Part shown: piece by piece, positions 33,101 to 45,100 of the stretch | How the letters are laid out: each line of letters opens with the position of its first letter | Numbering within the stretch: the stretch's first letter is position 1 | NCBI GenBank assembly: GCA_947095585.1 | Contig: OX352761.1 | Coordinates: forward strand, 89,446,779-89,510,778 | Direction of reading: 5' to 3' | Source: Nephrocerus scutellatus | Lineage: Eukaryota > Arthropoda > Insecta > Diptera > Pipunculidae | DNA: 64,000 nucleotides | Translations under genes and position numbers: made by a program | Notes under the pieces: generated by a model | The model's database searches: none | Told to the model about the DNA's origin: nothing | What the model saw: the letters and a program-made list of their open reading frames with translations, nothing else

Positions 33101-36100
33101 TCTATAAGATAAGCCATACTAGTAACTACACCCGGCTAAGATGTTTAAAAAAATTTGAAAATCATTCACCAAACGGGTAGCAATGCGCCCCGAACAGCTA
33201 TATATATAATATTTACGAGTATATAGTATACCTGTGCAACCAGTGCCAATATTTTCGCTGGTTGAAAGGCGCTACCGGTTTGAAAACGCAAATTACAAAT
33301 TTCCGTTTGATTGACATGATCCAGTAGCGCGAAATAAATTAGCATTAAAGTATATGGCGGTCAACCATCAGCAGAATAGGGGGATTAACACAGAATGCTC
33401 CCGAATTGCAGTTGGAACAGCGATCAAACCTCCACGTGGTGGCCGCCGGTAATTTTCCTCCAATGCAGAAAAAGCGGAATGATCGGGCTAGTACCTTCAA
33501 AGAAAGGTTGGCGCGAGGCCAATAACCTCGCACGTAAAAAAATATTATTACGGAACCCAAAATTAGCCTCGAATACACTGATGAACGACGACGACCACGG
33601 CAACTAAAACAGCTAAACGACTTAAGAATTTTCTGATGGAACGTACGCTCACTGTATAGACCTCGAGCTGCACAACAGCTGGACGGTACGCTGTCTAAAT
33701 ATAAGGCTGAAGTAACAGCAATCAAGGAGATGTGGTGGACGGGGAATTGTGTCTTACAAAAATCAGAATATGACAAATATTACAGCTGTCATGCAAGAAA
33801 TCATGTTCTTGGAGTAGGGTTTCTAGTCAGCAAAAGAATAATACCCACCGTTATCGGCTTTAAAGCAATAAATGAACGGCTATGCACCCTTGAGTGCGGG
33901 GCAAATTAAAAAACATAACCCTCATAAACGTTCACGCACCTAAAGAGGATTCCCCAGATGATGAAAAAGAAGAATTCTTTGAATCAGTCGAACGTGAACT
34001 ACATGCCTGCCGTCAGTATGATGTAAAAATCATTCTGGGGGATATGAATGCTAAAATAGGTAGGGAGCCAGTATTCAGGCAGTACATTGGCACCCATAAC
34101 TTACACGATAACACTAATGACAAGGGACAACAAGTCATAGAGATGGCAATAATAATAGAGCAAGCAATAATTTGGTCGTTGCGAGTAAAAGGTTTGCGCG
34201 TAAAAATATCCACAAAGCCACCAGATAGACCACGTGTTGATAGACCGCCACCACAACCCGAATCTGATGACGGTCAGTATGAACGTACCGAGGTGCCAAC
34301 GTCGACTCGGACCACTATCTTGTTGGTATGGTGCTCGAGCGCGGATTGCATCATCACGAAAGATTGCATCCGCGAATCATATTCGAGTCAACACGGGTGC
34401 CCTTCGCAACCATCTTAGATAGTATCGTATCGGAACGACTAGTTCGATGACGAATGAAAGCTAGCGACTGAACGTAAGAATGTTGCGTACCGAGCAATGC
34501 AACAATATCATAAAACGCGGGGACGTGACGATGAATATAAATTGCTCAGAAGATATGAAAAAACATTTAACCGGCAAAAGAAAGCAGCCTGCAACCTGCA
34601 GCAGAAAAGACGCTAGAGAAATTTGCCGACGTTTTTGCTGTCAGCGACAACGACATGGGTGAAACCAAGATAATGCAACATCGAATCGATACAGGAAATG
34701 CGACTCCAATTCGACAGGCGCCAAGACGATTACCACTTGCTAAGCAACAAAAAGCAAAAACGCTGGTTAAGAAAATAGAACGGGATGGAATCATAGAGAA
34801 GTCCGAAAGCCCATGGAGCTCACCTGTGGTACTTGTTTAAAAGAAAGATGGTTCAACGATATTTTGTGTGGACTATCGGAAACTGAACGATGTCACCAAG
34901 AAGGATAGTTATCCATTACCACGTATAGACGACACGTTGGACACGTTATCGGGGGCCAGAATCTTCAGTACATTGGATCTGAAAAGCGGATACTGGCAGG
35001 TGGCAACTCATGACAACGACAAGGAGAAGACAGCATTTACTGCGGGAAACGGCTTGTATAAATTTTATTTAATGCCGTTTGGTTTATACAACGCTCCTGC
35101 TACGTTCGAGCGGTTGATGGAACATGTTTTGCGAGGCCTTAGCTGGAAGACATGTGATCGGGTCCCAGGTTCGGCCGCAAGGCGCTTATACATTTTTTAA
35201 ATATCTATACTGGCATCAGATATTCGTCGCCCTTTATGGACTGTGTGCGGTGTGTGCTGCGCAGTCGGCTGCGCTGCATGGTTTTGGTGGTAGAGAGAGA
35301 GAGAAATCTTAGCTCACGCACAAATGAACCCAGCAAATGAAACGAGACATAAATGTTTTATGCTTAATTCAACTTTCATTTTTATTTACTGAATTTTATT
35401 TTTATTGATGTCGTTTTTTGTTGTCGATATCAACTTACAGATAGAACAACAAGTTTTCGCAATATTGTGTCATTTCGCGTTTTCATAAATTAGTACAGAG
35501 CAGTCAAAGAGTTCTCAAGATAAATGTTCGTGTTTCTTATTTGCTCAGAGTATGAGCGTGCTCTAAGTGCTCAGAATAAAATGATCTGAGCATTTCCAAT
35601 TTTAACATCTGATGTCAAATGTCTCTTTCGATGATTTTCTCCTACAATAAAAAAAAAATGGCCCAGGATCGAGGGGCTCCCATAGCAATTTCTGCGATTA
35701 GAGAATTTAGATGAACAATTTTAATTTTTATGGGTTGTTTTTTTTATTTATTTTCTTTTGTATTATAAATGGTGTATCCGTTTAAGTGGCAAATACAAGA
35801 GGTAATTCCTTGGTTAACTTCGTAAAAAAATCAAATGGGAGGGAATTGTCTACTTTCACTCCTGGGTTTTAATGCAAAGAGACGTACTTTTGACCCGTCA
35901 TCACTTCACACCCTGTAACTTTTGAACGCTTCTAACAACAAGGCCACACATGGAAATGATTGTGGTGTTATAATATACACTCACAAAATTAGGTTCTGTT
36001 GGAAGCAGATTATGCACTGGAGTGTAGTGGTAAGGGAGCATCTCTTCCATGAGTAATTTTGTTGCACTTTTGCTGCAGGATCACTGCAACTCTTCTTATA

Positions 36101-39100
36101 CGTAGTAGTAGTAACACAACCCAAACTATCTCGCTCTTGTTGACTAAATGACCAAATATTGTGCCATGAATTTATAGATAATTGAATAGGCTTTAATAGT
36201 GAATTTTAAAAAAAAAAACTATCCGAGACCATTTTTCGAAATAATCGTATTTGAAAAAAAAATTTAAAAAAAAAATTTTGGTTGAGTTTTGGTTATTTTT
36301 TGTTCATGGAAATTATATTTGATCATCCGGAATATTCAATTTTTCGTGTTGAGCTTGGTCCTGACAATCCCGGTTAATCGGTACTCCACTGTAAAGCTGC
36401 ATTGTTCTATATGATATAGGTTATTTTATATATAAAGTAACTAAAAATATGGTTCTATAAGATAAGCCATACTAGTAACTACACCCGGCTAAGATGTTTA
36501 AAAAAATTTGAAAATCATTCACCAAACGGGTAGCAATGCGCCCCGAACAGCTATATATATAATATTTACGAGTATATAGTATACCTGTGCAACCAGTGCC
36601 AATATTTTCGCTGGTTGAAAGGCGCTACCGGTTTGAAAACGCAAATTACAAATTTCCGTTTGATTGACATGATCCAGTAGCGCGAAATAAATTAGCATTA
36701 AAGTATATGGCGGTCAACCATCAGCAGAATAGGGGGATTAACACAGAATGCTCCCGAATTGCAGTTGGAACAGCGATCAAACCTCCACGTGGTGGCCGCC
36801 GGTAATTTTCCTCCAATGCAGAAAAAGCGGAATGATCGGGCTAGTACCTTCAAAGAAAGGTTGGCGCGAGGCCAATAACCTCGCACGTAAAAAAATATTA
36901 TTACGGAACCCAAAATTAGCCTCGAATACACTGATGAACGACGACGACCACGGCAACTAAAACAGCTAAACGACTTAAGAATTTTCTGATGGAACGTACG
37001 CTCACTGTATAGACCTCGAGCTGCACAACAGCTGGACGGTACGCTGTCTAAATATAAGGCTGAAGTAACAGCAATCAAGGAGATGTGGTGGACGGGGAAT
37101 TGTGTCTTACAAAAATCAGAATATGACAAATATTACAGCTGTCATGCAAGAAATCATGTTCTTGGAGTAGGGTTTCTAGTCAGCAAAAGAATAATACCCA
37201 CCGTTATCGGCTTTAAAGCAATAAATGAACGGCTATGCACCCTTGAGTGCGGGGCAAATTAAAAAACGTAACCCTCATAAACGTTCACGCACCTAAAGAG
37301 GATTCCCCAGATGATGAAAAAGAAGAATTCTTTGAATCAGTCGAACGTGAACTACATGCCTGCCCTCAGTATGATGTAAAAATCATTCTGGGGGATATGA
37401 ATGCTAAAATAGGTAGGGAGCCAGTATTCAGGCAGTACATTGGCACCCATAACTTACACGATAACACTAATGACAAGGGACAACAAGTCATAGAGATGGC
37501 AATAATAATAGAGCAAGCAATAATTTGGTCGTTGCGAGTAAAAGGTTTGCGCGTAAAAATATCCACAAAGCCACCAGATAGACCACGTGTTGATAGACCG
37601 CCACCACAACCCGAATCTGATGACGGTCGGTATGAACGTACCGAGGTGCCAACGTCGACTCGGACCACTATCTTGTTGGTATGGTGCTCGAGCGCGGATT
37701 GCATCATCACGAAAGATTGCATCCGCGAATCATATTCGAGTCAACACGGGTGCCCTTCGCAACCATCTTAGATAGTATCGTATCGGAACGACTAGTTCGA
37801 TGACGAATGAAAGCTAGCGACTGAACGTAAGAATGTTGCGTACCGAGCAATGCAACAATATCATAAAACGCGGGGACGTGACGATGAATATAAATTGCTC
37901 AGCAGATATGAAAAAACATTTAACCGGCAAAAGAAAGCAGCCTGCAACCTGCAGCAGAAAAGACGCTAGAGAAATTTGCCGACGTTTTTGCTGTCAGCGA
38001 CAACGACATGGGTGAAACCAAGATAATGCAACATCGAATCGATACAGGAAATGCGACTCCAATTCGACAGGCGCCAAGACGATTACCACTTGCTAAGCAA
38101 CAAAAAGCAAAAACGCTGGTTAAGAAAATAGAACGGGATGGAATCATAGAGAAGTCCGAAAGCCCATGGAGCTCACCTGTGGTACTTGTTTAAAAGAAAG
38201 ATGGTTCAACGATATTTTGTGTGGACTATCGGAAACTGAACGATGTCACCAAGAAGGATAGTTATCCATTACCACGTATAGACGACACGTTGGACACGTT
38301 ATCGGGGGCCAGAATCTTCAGTACATTGGATCTGAAAAGCGGATACTGGCAGGTGGCAACTCATGACAACGACAAGGAGAAGACAGCATTTACTGCGGGA
38401 AACGGCTTGTATAAATTTTATTTAATGCCGTTTGGTTTATACAACGCTCCTGCTACGTTCGAGCGGTTGATGGAACATGTTTTGCGAGGCCTTAGCTGGA
38501 AGACATGTCTAGTCTATTTGGATGACATCATTGTTTTTGGTCGTACATTTAATGAGCACGTGAATAATCTTCGGAAACTTCTAGAAACCATAAAAGCAGC
38601 AGGATTAAAGTTGAGTTGGCCGACATGTAGCCTTTTCAAAAATTAAGTGAATTATTTGGGGCACATTGTATACAGTCAAGGTGTACCCACGGATCCCAAG
38701 AAGTTGAAAGCTGTTAACGAATGCGCGAGCTGCGAAGGGGGCTATGCTCCTATTATCGACGGTTTGTGCCTAACTTCGCAGATGTTGCACGAAACCTTCA
38801 TCGCCTTACTAAGAAGAACCAAAAGTTCTAATGGTCAAGTGAGCACCAAAAATCATTTGAGTTGCTGAAGGGAAAGCTGTGCAGTTCTCCAATTGTGGCG
38901 TATCCACAGGCAGGAGAACTCTTCATTCTGGACACTTATGTGGGTTTGTGGATTTGTCATGGATTCTTGCGATCAATTTTTAATTTTTATTGAAATTTGG
39001 CACACATGTGTATTTCCGGAGACAACACTTTCTATTATTTTGAGGCCCCTCGGGCTGCGGGGTCGGGGGGCTCCCATACAAAAATTTTAAAAAATTTACC

Positions 39101-42100
39101 CGATTTTCTTCAAATTTTACACACATGTGTATACCCAATAAACAATACTTTTTCGAAAATTTGGTAGTGATCGGGTCCCAGGTTCGGCCGCAAGGCGCTT
39201 ATACATTTTTTAAATATCTATACTGGCATCAGATATTCGTCGCCCTTTATGGACTGTGTGCGGTGTGTGCTGCGCAGTCGGCTGCGCTGCATGGTTTTGG
39301 TGGTAGAGAGAGAGAGAAATCTTAGCTCACGCACAAATGAACCCAGCAAATGAAACGAGACATAAATGTTTTATGCTTAATTCAACTTTCATTTTTATTT
39401 ACTGAATTTTATTTTTATTGATGTCGTTTTTTGTTGTCGATATCAACTTACAGATAGAACAACAAGTTTTCGCAATATTGTGTCATTTCGCGTTTTCATA
39501 AATTAGTACAGAGCAGTCAAAGAGTTCTCAAGATAAATGTTCGTGTTTCTTATTTGCTCAGAGTATGAGCGTGCTCTAAGTGCTCAGAATAAAATGATCT
39601 GAGCATTTCCAATTTTAACATCTGATGTCAAATGTCTCTTTCGATGATTTTCTCCTACAATAAAAAAAAATGGCCCAGGATCGAGGGGCTCCCATAGCAA
39701 TTTCTGCGATTAGAGAATTTAGATGAACAATTTTAATTTTTATGGGTTGTTTTTTTTATTTATTTTCTTTTGTATTATAAATGGTGTATCCGTTTAAGTG
39801 GCAAATACAGGAGGTAATTCCTTGGTTAACTTCGTAAAAAAATCAAATGGGAGGGAATTGTCTACTTTCACTCCTGGGTTTTAATGCAAAGAGACGTACT
39901 TTTGACCCGTCATCACTTCACACCCTGTAACTTTTGAACGCTTCTAACAACAAGGCCACACATGGAAATGATTGTGGTGTTATAATATACACTCACAAAA
40001 TTAGGTTCTGTTGGAAGCAGATTATGCACTGGAGTGTAGTGGTAAGGGAGCATCTCTTCCATGAGTAATTTTGTTGCACTTTTGCTGCAGGATCACTGCA
40101 ACTCTTCTTATACGTAGTAGTAGTAACACAATCCAAACTATCTCGCTCTTGTTGACCAAATGACCAAATATTGTGCCATGAATTTATAGATAATTGAATA
40201 GGCTTTAATAGTGAATTTAAAAAAAAAAAACTATCCGAGACCATTTTTCGAAATAATCGTATTTGAAAAAAAAATTTAAAAAAAAAATTTTGGTTGAGTT
40301 TTGGTTATTTTTTGTTCATGGAAATTATATTTGATCATCCGGAATATTCAATTTTTCGTGTTGAGCTTGGTCCTGACAATCCCGGTTAATCGGTACTCCA
40401 CTGTAAAGCTGCATTGTTCTATATGATATAGGTTATTTTATATATAAAGTAACTAAAAATATGGTTCTATAAGATAAGCCATACTAGTAACTACACCCGG
40501 CTAAGATGTTTAAAAAAATTTGAAAATCATTCACCAAACGGGTAGCAATGCGCCCCGAACAGCTATATATATAATATTTACGAGTATATAGTATACCTGT
40601 GCAACCAGTGCCAATATTTTCGCTGGTTGAAAGGCGCTACCGGTTTGAAAACGCAAATTACAAATTTCCGTTTGATTGACATGATCCAGTAGCGCGAAAT
40701 AAATTAGCATTAAAGTATATGGCGGTCAACCATCAGCAGAATAGGGGGATTAACACAGAATGCTCCCGAATTGCAGTTGGAACAGCGATCAAACCTCCAC
40801 GTGGTGGCCGCCGGTAATTTTCCTCCAATGCAGAAAAAGCGGAATGATCGGGCTAGTACCTTCAAAGAAAGGTTGGCGCGAGGCCAATAACCTCGCACGT
40901 AAAAAAATATTATTACGGAACCCAAAATTAGCCTCGAATACACTGATGAACGACGACGACCACGGCAACTAAAACAGCTAAACGACTTAAGAATTTTCTG
41001 ATGGAACGTACGCTCACTGTATAGACCTCGAGCTGCACAACAGCTGGACGGTACGCTGTCTAAATATAAGGCTGAAGTAACAGCAATCAAGGAGATGTGG
41101 TGGACGGGGAATTGTGTCTTACAAAAATCAGAATATGACAAATATTACAGCTGTCATGCAAGAAATCATGTTCTCGGAGTAGGGTTTCTAGTCAGCAAAA
41201 GAATAATACCCACCGTTATCGGCTTTAAAGCAATAAATGAACGGCTATGCACCCTTGAGTGCGGGGCAAATTAAAAAACATAACCCTCATAAACGTTCAC
41301 GCACCTAAAGAGGATTCCCCAGATGATGAAAAAGAAGAATTCTTTGAATCAGTCGAACGTGAACTACATGCCTGCCCTCAGTATGATGTAAAAATCATTC
41401 TGGGGGATATGAATGCTAAAATAGGTAGGGAGCCAGTATTCAGGCAGTACATTGGCACCCATAACTTACACGATAACACTAATGACAAGGGACAACAAGT
41501 CATAGAGATGGCAATAATAATAGAGCAAGCAATAATTTGGTCGTTGCGAGTAAAAGGTTTGCGCGTAAAAATATCCACAAAGCCACCAGATAGACCACGT
41601 GTTGATAGACCGCCGCCACAACCCGAATCTGATGACGGTCGGTATGAACGTACCGAGGTGCCAACGTCGACTCGGACCACTATCTTGTTGGTATGGTGCT
41701 CGAGCGCGGATTGCATCATCACGAAAGATTGCATCCGCGATAGTATCGTATCGGAACGACTAGTTCGATGACGAATGAAAGCTAGCGACTGAACGTAAGA
41801 ATGTTGCGTACCGAGCAATGCAACAATATCATAAAACGCGGGGACGTGACGATGAATATAAATTGCTCAGAAGATATGAAAAAACATTTAACCGGCAAAA
41901 GAAAGCAGCCTGGGAGAAGAATCTCGTCCGTGAACTAGAACAGTACAGAGAACAAGGACCGCACCAGGCGCGGAAGTTCTACCAAAGAGTCCGCGGTATG
42001 ACGCAATATACACCGCGTTGAACATACTGCAAGGACAAAAAGGGTAATCTGATCGCCGATCTTAAAGGCATCTTAGAACGATGGGAAGAGCACTTTCATG

Positions 42101-45100
42101 AGTTGCTAAATGGCCAGTTAACTGAGGACTTGGAGGGTCCACCAATGACCGAAGATCATACTGTGCTGCCGCCAACAAGCATAGACGAAGTTAGCAGAGT
42201 GATAAATCGGCTCAAAAATAATAAGGCCCCGGGATCTGATGGTATTCCATCGGAGCTGATTAAAACAGGAGGCCCCGCAATACACCAAGCAATTCATGAA
42301 CTAATAGTGCAAGTATGGAAGGAAGAAGTTATGCCAGTAGACTGGCGAAGAGGCATCCTGTGCCCCATATATAAGAAGGGAAATATCACAAAATGCAGCA
42401 ATTATCGTGGTATAACGTTGTTGAGTACCGCGTATAAGATTTTCTCCTCTATCCTTCAAGACAGGATAGCCCCATACGCTAAAGTCATCATTGGTCCATT
42501 CCAGTGTGGCTTCATCCCAGGCAAATCAACAACTGATCAGATTTACACCCTTGGACAGGTGATGGAAAAATGTCTAGAGTTTCAAAACTCACTATACCAT
42601 CTTTTTATAGACTAGCATAGTCCGAGTAGAACTTTATAACCCCATGAGAGAATTCGGCATCCCAAATAAACTGACACGAGTATGTAGGTTGACCATGACC
42701 AATGTTATAAGCCAAGTAAAAATATCCGGATGACTATCAAGCCCATTAAACCTCTATAATGGGCTCAGACAAGGGGATGGACTGGCCTGCGTCCTCTTCA
42801 ACTTGGCGTTGGAGAAAGTGATCCGAGACTCTGACGTAATGGGGAGAGGAACAGTCCTCAAGTCTATTCGGGTACTTGCTTACGCATACGATATTGATAT
42901 CGTTGGTAGAAACCCAAGAGCTGGACAGGAAGTTTCATCCAGATCGAGCGAGGAACACGACATCTGGGGCTGCACATAAATGAGAGCAAAACAAAGTACA
43001 TGGTGGCCAAGTCTGTGACTAAAAGATCCAACATTGGTCCCGCAATTATAATAGTGGAACGCGAATTTGAAGTAGTGCAATCCTTTAAAAATCCCAGGTC
43101 AACTGTAGAAGCCGATAATAGCATAGAACCAGAAATACGCGCACGGTTGCTTAAAGCCAACAAAGCGTACTATAGTCTGTCAAGACTCTTCAAATTCAGG
43201 AACTTAACTATAACATCTAAGCTGGTATATAAGACAATGGTCATACCAGTACTTACATATGAATCCGAGACTTGGGTGCTTAGCAAAAAGTATTCTGACC
43301 TCTTAGCCGCGTTCAAGATAAAAGTTTTACGGAGAATGTGAGGAAGGACTATTCCGGAGACTTTATAATGATGAGATCTAGGAGCGTTACCGCGATGTCG
43401 ACATCGTGAAGAGAGTTAAGCTCGGTAGGCTCCGCTGGGCAGGACACCTAGTTCGCATGAGCGAAGAGGATCCTGCTTGGAAAGTCCTTTGCGGTAGGAA
43501 GTACGGAACACGACAGCAGGGCCGGCCCAGCCCACGCTGGCAAGAATTTAGGGATGCCAAACTGGATAACATCGGCTCGAAATCGGGTCCGGTTAAGCGA
43601 CTTTTTGCGGGAGGCCAGGACCGGACCCCGCCCCCCCCTCCCTCAAATATGATGACGAAAGTATTTTTTGGGCTTTTTATTATAACAGAAAATATTACCA
43701 GTTCTTTGGCATCAATTTAGAGAGTGTACGTACCTACATATAATAACTAAATTTCTTGCCAGACATGTGTATGTATGAGCATATACTGATTATAAAAGTG
43801 GTCTAAGCCGAGATTCTAAAAAATATTAGTATATCAGTTATTCCGCAGACTCTTTAAGAGCATTATGCTCGAAAATTCTTGGTCGGTAGGATTATTGGAA
43901 CATGGCAGCGAGGCCGGCTAAACCTACGCTGGAAGGATGACGTAAACCACGATGCCAGAATTTTGGGGATAGTGGGTTGGAAATATGGACTGGTGTAGAT
44001 ATTTTTGTCGGAAGACCAGGGTCGGTTGTAGAGCCAAATATTATGGTTACATTGCCGTAATCTAAAATAATCTTCGAGTTTTTAAAAAAGAGCCATTAGT
44101 TAGTCTTGGTTGGTAAGCAAAGAAAATACCTAATATAAAACAATTAGAATTTATAATTTGGGAAGCCATTACCTATTTGCAGGAGGTCAATTCAAAAACT
44201 TTATTTCATACACGATATTCCCGAATTTTTCTAATTATTTTTCTATTTTTTGTATAATGTTTGTACTTTTGATCAGCAGAAGCCGTATAGTCAGAATATA
44301 CCTAAATCTGGTACAGTGTCGGTGGTTATAACCGTTGGCTACCATTCGGAGGACACGAGTTCGGTTCCAGACGTGTTAAAAAGCACAAATTTTTCTCGCC
44401 GCACAGATACTCTTGTATCCATATGAACTGCTGAGTTCATGTAGGAAGTAATCAAGATGTTGAGCCAACAATAAGGGTTAATGAGCTCAATACTCTTGCT
44501 TGTGAGTGTTCGGTTGTAAACTTTCCGCGATTGTTGTGATCAAACATCCTCACTTTTCTGGCTGAGACCAAAGGCGTGATAAGATTTTTATGGAATCATA
44601 TCACCCTTCGAGTCTATAAGAAGGATAAGCTGGAGGCAGGTAAACTCCCCCCCCCCATCTCTCAGACTCGGAGCTCGTAATTCCCGAGCCTGGAGCATCT
44701 ATGACGATTCCTTTGATGGAAGACCTTAATCCTGCATATAAGTAAAACGTAATCTACATTTATATTTTTACTCCCTCACTTCAGCGATCGATGTCACTGC
44801 CGCACAATTGAGGACTCACCAAGGAACTTATTGGCTGGCACCAGCTTATCTCGCCCACGACCAAGTGGGATCTCTCCCTGGTGATAACCTGGAGAAATCC
44901 ATCGCAGAGGCGAAAAGACGAAATAATAGTCTCATTATCGGCTGCGATCCAAATGCCCATCACTCAGTATGGGGCAGCTCCGACATCAACGACAGGGGTG
45001 AGTTACCTTTCGATTATATTTTAAGTACAAACCTAACTGTAGTCAATACTGGTAATGAACCAACCTTCGTAACCAGGAATCGACAAGAAGTGTTAGATAT

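Larger units (their letters stand above)
30590..34597 (+). repeat. Composite tandem array, unit 1 (4008 bp)
   Basis: Contents in order: gypsy RT fragment (30590-31567), 5'-truncated Helentron-like element (31568-32396), decayed TA-MITE and unidentified sequence (32400-33190), RTE 5' part (33190-34590). The right edge is a fusion of RTE sequence (AAGCAGCCTG) to gypsy sequence (GCAGCAGAAAAG) with a six-base filler. Confidence 0.9.
34598..37950 (+). repeat. Composite tandem array, unit 2 (3353 bp)
   Basis: Nearly identical to unit 1 except for a 655-bp internal deletion joining gypsy RT (ends ...GAAGACATGT at 35154) to mid-Helentron (GATCGGGTCCC). It shares unit 1's extra 44 bp in the RTE part and has the same RTE-gypsy fusion at its right edge. 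Confidence 0.9.
37951..41912 (+). repeat. Composite tandem array, unit 3
   Basis: Same order as unit 1, but the RTE part does not end at the fusion; it continues into the rest of an RTE element to about 43640. This unit therefore supplies the right-hand ancestral junction, while unit 1 supplies the left-hand one. It lacks 44 bp present in units 1 and 2 near 41740. Confidence 0.9.

Noticed and set aside
33345..33776. 143-codon - strand frame, repeated at 36698 and 40710
   Set aside because: Its repetition reflects the tandem array; it is antisense to the RTE endonuclease region, which has recognisable motifs on +.
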